A stretch of 64,000 nt of DNA from Ignavibacteriales bacterium. GTDB lineage: Bacteria; Bacteroidota; Ignavibacteria; Ignavibacteriales; Ignavibacteriaceae. The stretch is taken from positions 157,705-221,704 of the forward strand of contig JADJIH010000021.1 in NCBI GenBank assembly GCA_016707115.1, given 5' to 3'. Positions 26,241 through 35,994 of this stretch are shown piece after piece. Made by a program: the position numbers and the translations under genes. Every line of letters begins with the position of its first letter. The first letter of the stretch is position 1. The notes below the pieces were generated by a model. The model did not search any database. It saw only the letters and a list, made by a program, of their open reading frames with translations, and had not been told where the DNA came from.

Positions 26241-27533
26241 CTAAACGAGTTGATAAACTGTTATTGGATTTGGAATTCCTTTTATAACAACATCCTGATG
26301 ATATTTTGGTTCTTCAGCTAAACTTATACGTTTGTACACACTATCTGAAATTAAAATAACTGAGTTCAGTTCTTTGTTTATTTGTTCAAGTCGTGCTGCA
26401 ATAATTACTGGCTGGCCTGTAACTGAGTATTGCTTTCGTTCACTTGTTCCAACATTGCCTGTAACAACTTCACCGGCATTAATTCCGATTCGTATTATGG
26501 TCTCAGGAATCAAGCCTTCTTTATTTCTTCTACTAAGTTCTTTGTTAATCTCAAATGCGGAGTTTACTGCAAGCTGGCAATCATTTTCATGTTCAATTGG
26601 AGCTCCGAAAATTGCCATCAAACCATCACCCATAATTTGTGTTACAATTCCTTTATTCTCATTTATTATCTCAATTATAAATGAGAATACATTATTCTGA
26701 TATGCGATAATTTCTTCAGGCGATTTATTCTGAGCAAAGATTGAAAAGTTTCTTATATCCAGAAACATTATAGCCGCAAATCTTACACGACTTTGAATTT
26801 CATATTTATTATCAACAAGTTCATCAACAATTTCTTTAGAGATTTGCTGACCAAATAGTTTTTGTATCTCATTTCTTTCAGATTGTGCTCTATAATGCTT
26901 TATCAAACCTTTTTTTATTTGATTGGTAATCAATCCGGCTGTATGTCCTGATATAAATAACAGTGCTGATGTTCCAAGGTACACCGGAAAAAATGAAAAT
27001 GATTCAATAGCCTCGATAGGAGAAGGTTTATTACTTAAATACCAGGCAAGAATAGTAAACTGAATTGCTGCAATTGTTCCTGAAAACACACACAATTTAA
27101 AATCGAGTTCCAGTGCAGAAAGCATGATTATAAGAAAATAAAGCAGAGCAACCGGAGTAAATAGCGGAAACACAGATGGTAGATTAAAAGAATAAATAAT
27201 CAAAGCAACAGTTGGAATACTTATTTCAATAAAAGCGTTTACATATCTGATTAAGATAAAAGCCTTTACTCCATATCTTGTCCATTGCTTAGCACCACGA
27301 CTAACAAACAAAGATCTTACAAATATTACAGAGAGGATTATTATTGTTAACTGAAAAGCTATCGGGAATTGAGAAATTTCCCTGAACTGTTCTTTAAATG
27401 TTAATGATATTAACAGAACAACTACGATAAGAAAACCTACAATACCTGCAAGAACTTTTGAGCGGAAACTTTCATTTGAGATAATCTCCTCAGAAAATAT
27501 TTCCTCAAAAAGTTTTGTGCTGTTATTAGCCAT
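26241..27533 (-). CDS. Membrane-bound class III adenylate/guanylate cyclase
   Basis: In this 430-residue protein, residues about 25-215 hold roughly six membrane helices (GIVGFLIVVVLLISLTF; PVALLYFLIIMLSALEL; YLGTSALLFISGHTAGLI). A short linker leads to a class III cyclase catalytic domain (about 235-430): AAIMFLDIRNFSIFAQ with the first metal Asp, VTQIMGDGLMAIFGAP with the second, and GEVVTGNVGTSERKQYSVTG. It should make cAMP or cGMP from the inner membrane in answer to a signal in its sensor. No receptor domain other than the helices is seen. The nucleotide preference cannot be settled by eye. Confidence 0.9.
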   Translation of the reverse strand: MANNSTKLFEEIFSEEIISNESFRSKVLAGIVGFLIVVVLLISLTFKEQFREISQFPIAFQLTIIILSVIFVRSLFVSRGAKQWTRYGVKAFILIRYVNAFIEISIPTVALIIYSFNLPSVFPLFTPVALLYFLIIMLSALELDFKLCVFSGTIAAIQFTILAWYLSNKPSPIEAIESFSFFPVYLGTSALLFISGHTAGLITNQIKKGLIKHYRAQSERNEIQKLFGQQISKEIVDELVDNKYEIQSRVRFAAIMFLDIRNFSIFAQNKSPEEIIAYQNNVFSFIIEIINENKGIVTQIMGDGLMAIFGAPIEHENDCQLAVNSAFEINKELSRRNKEGLIPETIIRIGINAGEVVTGNVGTSERKQYSVTGQPVIIAARLEQINKELNSVILISDSVYKRISLAEEPKYHQDVVIKGIPNPITVYQLV

Positions 27534-27583
27534 TGATTTTAAATCGTTTCTTATTAATTGTTTTTTTGTAATATCTTAAAATA

Positions 27584-28702
27584 CTAAACAGTTTTTTTAT
27601 ACTTAAATATTGCTAATCCATTAAACACAATTGCAAACACTATTACGATTAGAAAGTGATAACGTAAATCCCAAAAACTGCTGCCTTTTAATACGAGCAT
27701 TCTCATTGCTTCTATAAAATAACTAACAGGATTGATGTAAGTTAAATATTGGGCCCAGTCCGGCATGTTCTCAATAGGTGAAAATAATCCGCCCAGCAAT
27801 ATAAAGATCAACATAAAAAAGTATGATATAAACATCGCTTGTTGTTGTGTATCAGCATAGACAGAAGTAAGCAGACCAAAACCGAGGAGTGCGATCAGGT
27901 ATATTCCCGCAAAAAGATATCCTACCCAGAAGCTTCCGGCAGGATAAATTCCATAAACAATAAAGCTGATAAAAAATCCAACTGTCATTACAAATAAACC
28001 AAGGACCCAGAAAGGAATCAACTTGCTTAATATAAATTCATATTTTTTAATTGGCGAAACATTAAGCTGCTCAATTGTTCCAATCTCTTTTTCCTTTACA
28101 ATGTTCAATGAAGACATAAGGAATCCAACTAAAGTAACAAGTAGAGCCAAAACTCCTGGGACAATAAACATTTTATAATTCATTTGCGGATTAAACCAAT
28201 TAGAGCTTGTAATATCTATAACAGGAATTGCATTCAGCCGTGGTTGTTGAATCCATTGGATGCGCAATTCAATATTATAATCTCGTATGATAGTATTAGC
28301 ATACGCAACAGCTAGTCCGGCGGTTTGTCCGCTTATTGCGTTTGCAGCAATCAGAACTTTTGTCTCATCTTCTCTGATAAGATCACGCTCAAATCCTTCT
28401 GGAATTTCAACAATCAAATCCGCTTTATCCTTTTCAACTTGGTCTAATGCATCACTGTATGTTTTTGAATAATCGACAAGTTTAAAATATCCGGAAGAAG
28501 TAAAATTATTAATAAGTTTTCTTGAGTATTCTGAGTGATCATTATCAACAACACTAAGTGTAATATTTTTCATCTCATAAGTTGCTGCATATGGAAGAAG
28601 AATAAGTTGTACCACCGGCAAGGCAAAAATCATTCTTAGAATAAGTTTATCACGAAAGATTTGTAAAAATTCTTTTCGTAATAGAAATTTTAATGTTCTC
28701 AT
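27584..28702 (-). CDS. ABC-2 type export permease (YbhR/YhhJ-like)
   Basis: In this 372-residue permease an N-terminal helix (LILRMIFALPVVQLILLPYA) is followed by a large periplasmic loop (about 40-175) and five helices at the C-terminus. It includes the conserved VKEKEIGTIEQLNVSPIKKY segment that contacts the ATPase and ends with NPVSYFIEAMRMLVLKG. It is the last gene of a seven-gene drug/solute export operon and touches the preceding permease gene at one base (28702). The pair forms a heterodimer in YbhGFSR-type exporters. Confidence 0.93.
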   Translation of the reverse strand: MRTLKFLLRKEFLQIFRDKLILRMIFALPVVQLILLPYAATYEMKNITLSVVDNDHSEYSRKLINNFTSSGYFKLVDYSKTYSDALDQVEKDKADLIVEIPEGFERDLIREDETKVLIAANAISGQTAGLAVAYANTIIRDYNIELRIQWIQQPRLNAIPVIDITSSNWFNPQMNYKMFIVPGVLALLVTLVGFLMSSLNIVKEKEIGTIEQLNVSPIKKYEFILSKLIPFWVLGLFVMTVGFFISFIVYGIYPAGSFWVGYLFAGIYLIALLGFGLLTSVYADTQQQAMFISYFFMLIFILLGGLFSPIENMPDWAQYLTYINPVSYFIEAMRMLVLKGSSFWDLRYHFLIVIVFAIVFNGLAIFKYKKTV

Positions 28703-29805
28703 TATAACCTGATCTTAAATCTTTTTATACTGATAATTAAAAAAGTTCCTGTCATAGCTAAAAGAATTAATAATTCTTTCCAGATTTGCTCTATGCCTAT
28801 TCCTTTTATCATTACATTTTTTATAATTATGATGTACCATTTTGCAGGAACTAAATTAGAAAGTATTTGCAGAATAGTAGGCATGTTTGCAATTGGAAAT
28901 GCATAACCGCTTAACATTACAACAGGAAGCATTAAACCCAGCAGAGAAATAAGCATTGCTGCTTGCTGAGTTTCCGTTACAGTTGAAATTAGTATCCCAA
29001 GCGATAGCGCACAAAAAATATATATAACTGTAGAAGCAATTAATAAGAACAAACTTCCCTCGATAGGAAGTCCGAGTACAAAAACACTAAGTATTAAAAT
29101 AGTTGCAACATTAATTAATGATATAATAAAGTATGGGATTACTTTACTTATAACTACAAGCCAGGGTTTCATCGGTGAAACAAGAAGTATTTCCATGGTG
29201 CCCAATTCTTTTTCTCTTACAATTGCTATCGAAGTCATCATTGCAGAAATAAGGAGAAGAATCATTCCCATTACACCAGGGACAGAAGTGTAGGCACCCT
29301 TTAGTTGGGGATTATACAGCATCCTGGTTTCTGTATTAATTGTATAAGGTAATTTATTTTGCCGATTCAACTCATTCTGATAATCTCTTACAATCGAACT
29401 TAAATAATTTGTAAGAGTAGTTGCCTGATTTGGATCAGTTGCATCTGCAATGATTTGAAGTTGTGCTTTGTTTGAATGTGATAATTCATTTTGAAAGTTT
29501 GGCTGAAAAATGACTGCAAGTTTTATTTTTCCTGATTTAAATGCTTTTTCAATTTGGTCATTTGAAGTAATCGATCTATCGATATCAAAATACTGAGAGC
29601 TTTCTATTTTGGTTATGATGCCTTGTGTGACTTCATCTTTTGAATTATCCAGTACGGCGATATTCGCATTGCGTACTTCGGTTGTAATAGCAAAACCAAA
29701 GATAAGCAGCTGAACAATCGGCAAACCAATCAATACAAGCATTGAACGTGTATCACGAAGTATATGGTGAAATTCTTTTTTTATGAATGTAATTAATTGT
29801 TTCAT
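28702..29805 (-). CDS. ABC-2 type export permease (YbhS-like)
   Basis: This 367-residue protein has the same architecture as its downstream partner: a first helix (SMLVLIGLPIVQLLIFGFAI), a periplasmic domain to about 175, the VREKELGTMEILLVSPMKPW motif and five C-terminal helices ending NLVPAKWYIIIIKNVMIKG. It lies six bases after the ATPase gene. With the partner it forms the membrane channel that works with the HlyD adaptor and TolC channel encoded upstream. Confidence 0.93.
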   Translation of the reverse strand: MKQLITFIKKEFHHILRDTRSMLVLIGLPIVQLLIFGFAITTEVRNANIAVLDNSKDEVTQGIITKIESSQYFDIDRSITSNDQIEKAFKSGKIKLAVIFQPNFQNELSHSNKAQLQIIADATDPNQATTLTNYLSSIVRDYQNELNRQNKLPYTINTETRMLYNPQLKGAYTSVPGVMGMILLLISAMMTSIAIVREKELGTMEILLVSPMKPWLVVISKVIPYFIISLINVATILILSVFVLGLPIEGSLFLLIASTVIYIFCALSLGILISTVTETQQAAMLISLLGLMLPVVMLSGYAFPIANMPTILQILSNLVPAKWYIIIIKNVMIKGIGIEQIWKELLILLAMTGTFLIISIKRFKIRL

Positions 29806-29811
29806 TAAATA

Positions 29812-30561
29812 TTATTCTCCTCGCTTTGCATCACGTGCAAGCATCAGAAAAACTTCATCCATCGAGTTTGCTTTAAACTGTTTTTTTAATTCTGCCGGAG
29901 AATCCAGTGCTTTGATAACTCCATCTACCATAATAGAAACACGATCACAATACTCTGCTTCATCCATATAATGTGTAGTTACAAAAACTGTTATACCGTT
30001 ATGTGAGGCTTCATAAATCATATCCCAGAATTGTCTTCTAGTAATCGGATCTACACCGCCAGTGGGTTCATCAAGAAACACAATTTTAGGTGTGTGAAAA
30101 ATTGCAATGCTGAATGCAAGTTTCTGTTTCCATCCAAGCGGGAGAGAACCTACCAATTTATCAGCTTCATTTTGCAGATTTAGTTTATTGATAAGTTCAC
30201 TGCGTCTTTTTTCAATTTCATCATCGGACAAGCCATATATCCCGCCAAACAATTGAATGTTTTCATTGATAGTTAAATCTTCATATAAAGAAAACTTTTG
30301 ACTCATATAACCAATACTTTTTTTAATCTTCTCTGTTTCCTTGTAAACATCAAAACCCGCAATTGTTGCTTTACCGCTGCTTGGTTTTGAAATTCCGATT
30401 AACATTTTCATAGCTGTAGTTTTACCCGCACCATTAGCGCCAAGAAAACCAAATATCTCTCCTTTAAAAACTTCAAAAGTAATTTCATTGGCAGCAATAA
30501 AATCACCAAACTTTTTAGTGAGATTATCTGTTTTTATAACTATTTCTTTTTCTGATGTCAT
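29812..30561 (-). CDS. ABC transporter ATP-binding protein
   Basis: In this 249-residue protein Walker A is GFLGANGAGKTTAMK, Walker B is IVFLDEPTGGVDP and the switch histidine lies in VFVTTHYMDEAEY. The signature segment reads LPLGWKQKLA instead of the canonical LSGGQ, a known degenerate form in heteromeric DrrA/YbhF-like ATPases. The partner ATPase encoded just upstream has a normal signature, so one of the two composite ATP sites may be weak. It powers the exporter encoded by the next two genes. Confidence 0.93.
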   Translation of the reverse strand: MTSEKEIVIKTDNLTKKFGDFIAANEITFEVFKGEIFGFLGANGAGKTTAMKMLIGISKPSSGKATIAGFDVYKETEKIKKSIGYMSQKFSLYEDLTINENIQLFGGIYGLSDDEIEKRRSELINKLNLQNEADKLVGSLPLGWKQKLAFSIAIFHTPKIVFLDEPTGGVDPITRRQFWDMIYEASHNGITVFVTTHYMDEAEYCDRVSIMVDGVIKALDSPAELKKQFKANSMDEVFLMLARDAKRGE

Positions 30562-30572
30562 CTTTTTTGAAT

Positions 30573-31487
30573 TTATTTTCTCATCAACTGCATAAAACGA
30601 TCTTCAATGTTTGGTTTGATTTGAGTGATCTCAAGTTCAGTGTGATCTTTTAAATATGATTTCAATTCATTCATATCCGGATGCTCTTCATTTAAAACGA
30701 GATGATGATATTGCCCAAATGCAAAACAGGATTCAGTTTTGGAATAAGCTCTTAAATCGTTTAAAAGATTAAACATACTTTTTGATTTTACAGCATAAAG
30801 ATTTTTATCAAACCTGTTAACAATATTTTGTGGAATATCAATTTCCAAAATTTTGCCTGTTTGAATAAGTGCAATTCTATCGCACAAATTAGCTTCATCC
30901 ATATATGGAGTCGAAACAAGAATGCTTATACCTTGAGCTTTCAACCGCTTCAGCATTTCCCAGAATTCTTTTCGTGAGACAGGGTCTACTCCAGTTGTTG
31001 GCTCATCAAGAAATAAAATTTTTGGTTTATGAATTAATGCACAGCTCAGTGCAAGCTTTTGTTTCATTCCACCGCTAAGTTTGCCTGCACGTCTTGTTTT
31101 GAATGGTTCAAGTTGTTTGTAAATATCTGCAACTAAATCATAGTTCTCTTGAATCGTTGTGTTGAAAATCGTGGCAAAGAAATTAAGATTTTCCTCTACA
31201 GTTAAATCCTGGTAAAGTGAAAATCGTCCCGGCATATAACCAATAATATTTCGTATGGATGTATAATTTTTTACAACATCAAGGTTCATAACCTTAGCAG
31301 TACCCTTATCAGCAAGCAGAACAGTTGTAAGAATTCTAAAAATTGAAGTTTTTCCGGATCCATCTGGTCCTATCAATCCGAAAAGCTCTCCTTCACTCAC
31401 AGAAAATGAAACATCATCAACGGCGGTGATAGTATTTTTTTTTGTTGAGTAGGTTTTAGTAATATTATTTACTTCAATTGCATTCAT
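30573..31487 (-). CDS. ABC transporter ATP-binding protein
   Basis: In this 304-residue protein Walker A is GLIGPDGSGKTSIFR, the signature is KLSGGMKQKLAL, Walker B is ILFLDEPTTGVDP and the switch reads LVSTPYMDEANL (Pro where His is usual). An extra C-terminal domain (about 235-304) is typical of the first half of split YbhF-type ATPases. Together with the 249-residue ATPase 11 bases downstream it represents YbhF cut into two genes. It belongs to the TetR-TolC-HlyD-ABC operon. Confidence 0.93.
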   Translation of the reverse strand: MNAIEVNNITKTYSTKKNTITAVDDVSFSVSEGELFGLIGPDGSGKTSIFRILTTVLLADKGTAKVMNLDVVKNYTSIRNIIGYMPGRFSLYQDLTVEENLNFFATIFNTTIQENYDLVADIYKQLEPFKTRRAGKLSGGMKQKLALSCALIHKPKILFLDEPTTGVDPVSRKEFWEMLKRLKAQGISILVSTPYMDEANLCDRIALIQTGKILEIDIPQNIVNRFDKNLYAVKSKSMFNLLNDLRAYSKTESCFAFGQYHHLVLNEEHPDMNELKSYLKDHTELEITQIKPNIEDRFMQLMRK

Positions 31488-31492
31488 AAAAT

Positions 31493-32398
31493 TTAGAATT
31501 TTACTTCTCCATACATGCCAATCTTTAGATAACCGTCGTTTATCACTTTTACTTTAATTGCATAAACAAGATTTGCACGTTCATCTTTTGTCTGAATTGT
31601 CTTTGGAGTGAACTCAGCTTTTGAAGAAACCCAATAAATTTCTCCGCTCATTTCTTTTTGCTTGCCATCGCCCTTATCTACAAATACGGTTACTTTTTGG
31701 CCAAGTTTTATCTGCCCCAACTGATCACCATCAACATAAGCACGTAAAGTCATATCGGAAAGATTTGCAATTTTATAAAGCGCCTTGCCATTTGAAGTAA
31801 TTTCATCTTGTTTTGCGTATCGTGTTAAAACTGTTCCATCAATCGGATTTATAATGATACTTTTTTTGATTTGATCTTGAATCTGTTCAACTTGAGCAAC
31901 AAGCGGAAGAGTTTCACTTTGCAGACCTTGTTTAGTAATTGTTAAACTCGATTTGGTTGCAGTGTATTGTTTGTTTAAAACTTCTAACTGCGAGTTTATA
32001 TCATCAAGTTGCTTTGTCGTTGCAGCATCCAATTTAACAAGATTTTCAATTCTCTTTTTTTCAACCTCAGCAGTTTTTATTTGTTCTTGAAGCGCTGCAA
32101 GTTGAGTGTTAACATCTGGCTGTTTACTTAATACTGCTGTAATTGATGATAATAATTGTTTTTTCTTAAGATGTAATTGTGTTGTGTCGACTACTCCAAC
32201 AATTTGATTTTGTTTAAGCTGCATCCCTTCTTCAACTTGAAACATTACAAGTTTTCCCATCGCTTCAGAAGAGACTATAATTTCTTCTGATTCAAATGTT
32301 CCGGTTGCATCAAAATCTCCGTTGCCATTTGAGCATGCCAAAGCCAGTAACAAACTCAGAATAAATGCAATATTTAAAAATCTGTTTTTCATTTTCAT
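31493..32398 (-). CDS. HlyD-family periplasmic adaptor lipoprotein
   Basis: The 301 residues start with a lipoprotein signal ending LLALACSNGN. A lipoyl half-motif (SEAMGKLVMFQVEEGMQLKQ, about 45-65) is followed by a long alpha-hairpin coiled coil (about 80-165, QLAALQEQIKTAEVEKKRIE). Then come the second lipoyl half (IINPIDGTVLTRYAKQDEIT) and a beta-barrel domain. It bridges the inner-membrane ABC exporter and the outer-membrane TolC channel. It lies 14 bases after the tolC-like gene and six bases before the ATPase gene. Confidence 0.92.
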   Translation of the reverse strand: MKMKNRFLNIAFILSLLLALACSNGNGDFDATGTFESEEIIVSSEAMGKLVMFQVEEGMQLKQNQIVGVVDTTQLHLKKKQLLSSITAVLSKQPDVNTQLAALQEQIKTAEVEKKRIENLVKLDAATTKQLDDINSQLEVLNKQYTATKSSLTITKQGLQSETLPLVAQVEQIQDQIKKSIIINPIDGTVLTRYAKQDEITSNGKALYKIANLSDMTLRAYVDGDQLGQIKLGQKVTVFVDKGDGKQKEMSGEIYWVSSKAEFTPKTIQTKDERANLVYAIKVKVINDGYLKIGMYGEVKF

Positions 32399-32412
32399 CT
32401 CTATAATATTTT

Positions 32413-33679
32413 TTAATTTCCTGTTGTGATTTTGTAATTATACTGTGCAAGCAATAATTGAATTTTGTGAATCTCTAAATTTTGTTTAGCAGTATCTTCT
32501 GCATTTAAGTCACGGATGTAATCATTAGATGTTATCACTCCGTTTTCAAGTTTTGCTTTAGCTGTTTCTTTAACTGAGGTTCTTAAATCAATTATACTTT
32601 TATCTACTTCAATCAATTTTTTTAGTTTATCAATTTCTTGTAGTTGCTGATTAGTTGTAATCTTTGTGTTTAAAAGAAATGTTTCCGTTTGAGCATCAAT
32701 GCTTTGCAGGTTTAACTGGTTGATTTCACTCTCATTTCCATAACTGTATAGATTTGATAGTGACCATGAAAATCGAATTCCGGTTATGTAGTACCAATCA
32801 AAATCATTAATGAACATATTCAATCCCGGTTTTCCGTATCCACCCTGAAAAAACAAGTTAGCTTTGGGAACAATTTTGGAAACAGTAATCCCATCCTGAT
32901 TTTCTATGAGATTTTTCTGAGCTGAGTAAAGCTTTAATTCAGGTCTAATTATTCTCTTCTGCCAAAAAGCTAATTGGCGATGGAGTAGAAAAAACAGTTG
33001 ATTCACTTAAACTCTCGTTTATTAATAAACCAAGCATATTTATATAAGATATCCGCGAAGAGTTTAGTTCAATTTTACGCTGTTCTGTCTTTAATAGTTC
33101 TGCTCTTAAAACATCAACATCAGATTTTGTTGCGGTGCCATTTACATAAGAAGCATCAAGTTTTGAAATACTTGCATTCAAATCATTTTTTACAAACTCA
33201 ATTTGAGTTAATTGAGCCTCAATAAGAAGAATACCTAAATAAATTTGATTAACTCTTTCTTTTATCTTTAATAATTCAATCTCAATTTTTTGGTCGTCAA
33301 TATCATTAACAGATTCCTGAATACCAGCTTGCGAACCCATTATTCCGCCGTCATAGATTGTCTGAGTAACATCAACCGCAACCTTATATTGATCTTTTGA
33401 GAGTCTTTGAATTACAATTCCGGGCAATGGCATTGGCACCTCTGTAACATCGGATTGATATGAAGCTTGTGCAAGAAGAGTTATCTGCGGAAAGTATCCG
33501 TTCCAAATATTACTAACACTGTAATCTTTTGTTTTAGAAATGTAATCTTTCTGTTTTATAAGCGGATAATTTATTCTTGACTTCTCATAGCAATCTTCAA
33601 GGGTAAGCTGTGTTTGCGGAGTAACAAATTCTGAACCCAGCAGCAATAGAGTTATAAATATTGATCTTTTCATAATCAT
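32413..33679 (-). CDS. TolC-family outer-membrane efflux channel, one frameshift
   Basis: ORF 33679-32945 has a signal peptide (MIMKRSIFITLLLLGSEFV) and the first TolC repeat (TLEDCYEKSRINYPLIKQ, long helices, VTQTIYDGGIMGSQ). ORF 33006-32413 continues with PELKLYSAQKNLIENQDG, GIRFSWSLSNLYSYGNES and a helical end LLLAQYNYKITTGN. A one-base shift near 32955 separates them. Joined they give about 420 residues, the usual TolC length. The start overlaps the TetR gene end by four bases. It forms the outer-membrane tunnel of this export operon. Confidence 0.9.
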
Positions 33680-34278
33680 ATCTTATTTATTGTTTGATTA
33701 AAAACTTTACTTCCTTTTTCGGTTACAATTCCGCCAATAATAATTTTGAATGTAAATCGAGCACCTTCAATAATTGAAAAACTATTATTCAGAATAAAAT
33801 CAGGATTAACAATAGATCTTACAGATACAACCAAAATCGTCATTATAATAGATGTTGGATAATCAATAAATAACCCTTCGTCCTTACCTTGATTTATAAT
33901 CTTAGTTATATTCTCAAACATCATCTTAGTGCGGAATCTATCAATCTCATTCCATATCTCCGGAAAATGTCTTTTCATTTCTTCCATTCTTTTGGTTGAG
34001 ATTTTATCTGACGCTGTTGCAAGGATATTAATTAATTCTGCAAGTTTTTCAATTGCGTTTTTATCAGTATTCAAAGCAGGGACTATTTTACTCTTCATTA
34101 CGTTCATAAAATGTTTAGCGATCGCCATTACAAGATCATCTTTAGATGGGAAAAACTTGTAGATGGTTTTCTTACTCATCCCAAGTTCAGAAGCGACCTC
34201 ATCCATAGTTGTTTTATAAAAACCTTCTTTGAATAATTTATCCTCTATTTGTTCTATTATTTTGTCTTTTTCTTCCAT
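33676..34278 (-). CDS. TetR/AcrR-family transcriptional regulator
   Basis: In this 200-residue protein an N-terminal helix-turn-helix (about 7-50: IIEQIEDKLFKEGFYKTTMD, ELGMSKKTIYKFFPSKDDLV) matches TetR exactly. The C-terminal ligand domain is helical and unassigned. It is the first gene of the export operon and overlaps the tolC-like gene, so it most likely represses its own operon until a substrate of the pump binds. A perfect palindrome lies about 50 bases upstream. Confidence 0.95.
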   Translation of the reverse strand: MEEKDKIIEQIEDKLFKEGFYKTTMDEVASELGMSKKTIYKFFPSKDDLVMAIAKHFMNVMKSKIVPALNTDKNAIEKLAELINILATASDKISTKRMEEMKRHFPEIWNEIDRFRTKMMFENITKIINQGKDEGLFIDYPTSIIMTILVVSVRSIVNPDFILNNSFSIIEGARFTFKIIIGGIVTEKGSKVFNQTINKI

Positions 34279-34329
34279 ATTTCCTCTAGGAAACTATTTT
34301 CGTTTTTCTGGTTTCCAAGATATATCAGC

Positions 34330-34339
34330 ATGGTACCAT
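34330..34339. promoter_or_regulatory. Possible TetR operator
   Basis: ATGGTACCAT is a perfect ten-base palindrome in the gap between the divergent TetR operon and the gene at 34439. Position is right for autoregulation, but the site is short and found by eye only. Confidence 0.25.
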
Positions 34340-34438
34340 TGTCAACAAGAATTTAAATCAGGTAACGAGTGTCACAAATTTGCACTTAAGCTCAATATTT
34401 CTAAAATTTAACATATAATTAAATAAAGAGAGGGCTTT

Positions 34439-34792
34439 ATGAAATTTTATCTGCTTGTTTTACCAACCATTTTTCTTTCACAAATTATTTTTTCGCAATC
34501 AAAAATTGAAAGCGATATTGAATCTTCACTCGTTAATGCTAAGAAAGGCGTTTACTATGCCTTGTCGAATCTTCAGGGCAAAAAAGCAAAATTTGAAAAA
34601 GCATTAATTGCAGATGATAAATTAATTGCAAAAGTAAAAGTGAGTAAAGAACTTAATGGAATTAAAATTGAATCAACTGGATTTTCTCAAACAAATGAGT
34701 TAACGGTTGTACTTTATAGATCCGCTGATAGTCTTATTAAAGACGGATATATTAAAAAGAGTGATTTAGAAACTTATTCCGACGACGAATAA
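34439..34792 (+). CDS. Small exported protein of unknown function, 117 aa
   Basis: RBS agagagggc precedes ATG 34439. A signal peptide (MKFYLLVLPTIFLSQIIFSQ) is followed by about 97 residues. These include an amphipathic helix (SSLVNAKKGVYYALSNLQGK), two beta strands (LIAKVKVSKELNGIKIESTG; ELTVVLYRS) and an acidic tail (SDLETYSDDE). No lipobox or sorting domain is present. It is transcribed away from the TetR operon. I recognise no family. Confidence 0.7.
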   Translation: MKFYLLVLPTIFLSQIIFSQSKIESDIESSLVNAKKGVYYALSNLQGKKAKFEKALIADDKLIAKVKVSKELNGIKIESTGFSQTNELTVVLYRSADSLIKDGYIKKSDLETYSDDE

Positions 34793-34894
34793 TTCATTAA
34801 TTATTTTTTCAGTTCGTCTTGACTTAAGGAAATATTTTTAGTAATTCTGTAACGGTTATTACAACTAATATTCAATTTGTAATTAGAGTTACAG

Positions 34895-35989
34895 ATGGAC
34901 AATCAAAGATTAATAGATCTTTTCTTAGAAGTTGCCAAAATCAACGCGCTCTCCGGTAATGAAAAACCTATCGCAGATTATATAAAAACATTTCTTTCAA
35001 ATCTTAACTATAATGTTAGCGAGGATAATTCAAGGGAATTTACAAACAGCAATTCCGGTAATCTTATCTGCAAAATTGGCAGCGGCGGAAAATTTGTTTT
35101 GCTCTCGCACATGGATACTGCCCGCCCAACGGAAAATGTCAGACCGATTATCCTTGATGATAAAATTATCTCTTCAGGTGATACAGTGCTGGGGGTTGAT
35201 AATAGAGCAGGAGTTTCCGTTTTACTTTATACCCTTGAAAAGATTGTAAAAGAAAAAATTCCGGTTAAGGATTTTACAGTTGCATTTACCACCTGTGAAG
35301 AAACAACACTCTTTGGTTCAAAAAATCTTGGAATAAATGGTGAGATAAAAAACGGATTTATATTTGATTCAGGTTATCGTCCCGGTAGTTTTATTTATTC
35401 AGCTTGCGGCGCAATCGGTTTAAAAATAAAAATCTTTGGTAAAGCATCTCATTCCGGAATCGCTCCTGAAAAAGGAATCAACTCAATGCAGGTTGCTGCC
35501 AGAGCAATCAGCCAGCTTCCGCTTGGAAGAATTGATGAAGAAACCACAATGAATATCGGAACACTTAGCAGCGGCTCGGCTGTAAATGTTATTCCTGAAC
35601 TTACAGAACTTGAAGGTGAAGTAAGATCATTCAACCTAAAGAAAGCAGAAGATAATTTTAATCTTCTAGCAAATATCTTTAAAGGCGAAGCTGAAAAAAT
35701 CGGAGCAAAAATAGAAATAGATTATTTTTGGGATTTTGTACCATACACCATTCCGGAGTCTTCATTTGTATTTAAAGAAACCGTTCGGGCAATAAAAAAA
35801 GTCGGATTAGAACCTTCTCCTAAAGTCTCACTTGGCGGAAGTGATGCAAATTCACTTAATGGTAGAGGAATAGAATCAATCAACCTAGGTATTGGTGCTC
35901 AAAATCCACACTCAAATGATGAGTTTATTTATATAGAAGATTTAATTAAATCAGCAGAAATCGCACTTGAACTTGTTAAGAAAGATTAA
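34895..35989 (+). CDS. M20-family peptidase (PepT/M20B-like dipeptidase or tripeptidase)
   Basis: The 364 residues have no signal peptide. Zinc ligands and catalytic residues are visible: LLSHMDTARPTE (His and catalytic Asp, about 69), GVDNRAGVSVLLY (bridging Asp), CEETTLFGSKN (catalytic Glu and ligand), FDSGYRPG and the C-terminal HSNDEF. The lid domain starts at KASHSGIAPEKGINSM. It should release amino acids from short peptides in the cytoplasm. It is the first gene of a plus-strand block and lies five bases before a cyanophycinase-like gene, so it may hydrolyse the dipeptides that enzyme produces. Confidence 0.88.
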   Translation: MDNQRLIDLFLEVAKINALSGNEKPIADYIKTFLSNLNYNVSEDNSREFTNSNSGNLICKIGSGGKFVLLSHMDTARPTENVRPIILDDKIISSGDTVLGVDNRAGVSVLLYTLEKIVKEKIPVKDFTVAFTTCEETTLFGSKNLGINGEIKNGFIFDSGYRPGSFIYSACGAIGLKIKIFGKASHSGIAPEKGINSMQVAARAISQLPLGRIDEETTMNIGTLSSGSAVNVIPELTELEGEVRSFNLKKAEDNFNLLANIFKGEAEKIGAKIEIDYFWDFVPYTIPESSFVFKETVRAIKKVGLEPSPKVSLGGSDANSLNGRGIESINLGIGAQNPHSNDEFIYIEDLIKSAEIALELVKKD

Positions 35990-35994
35990 TTAAA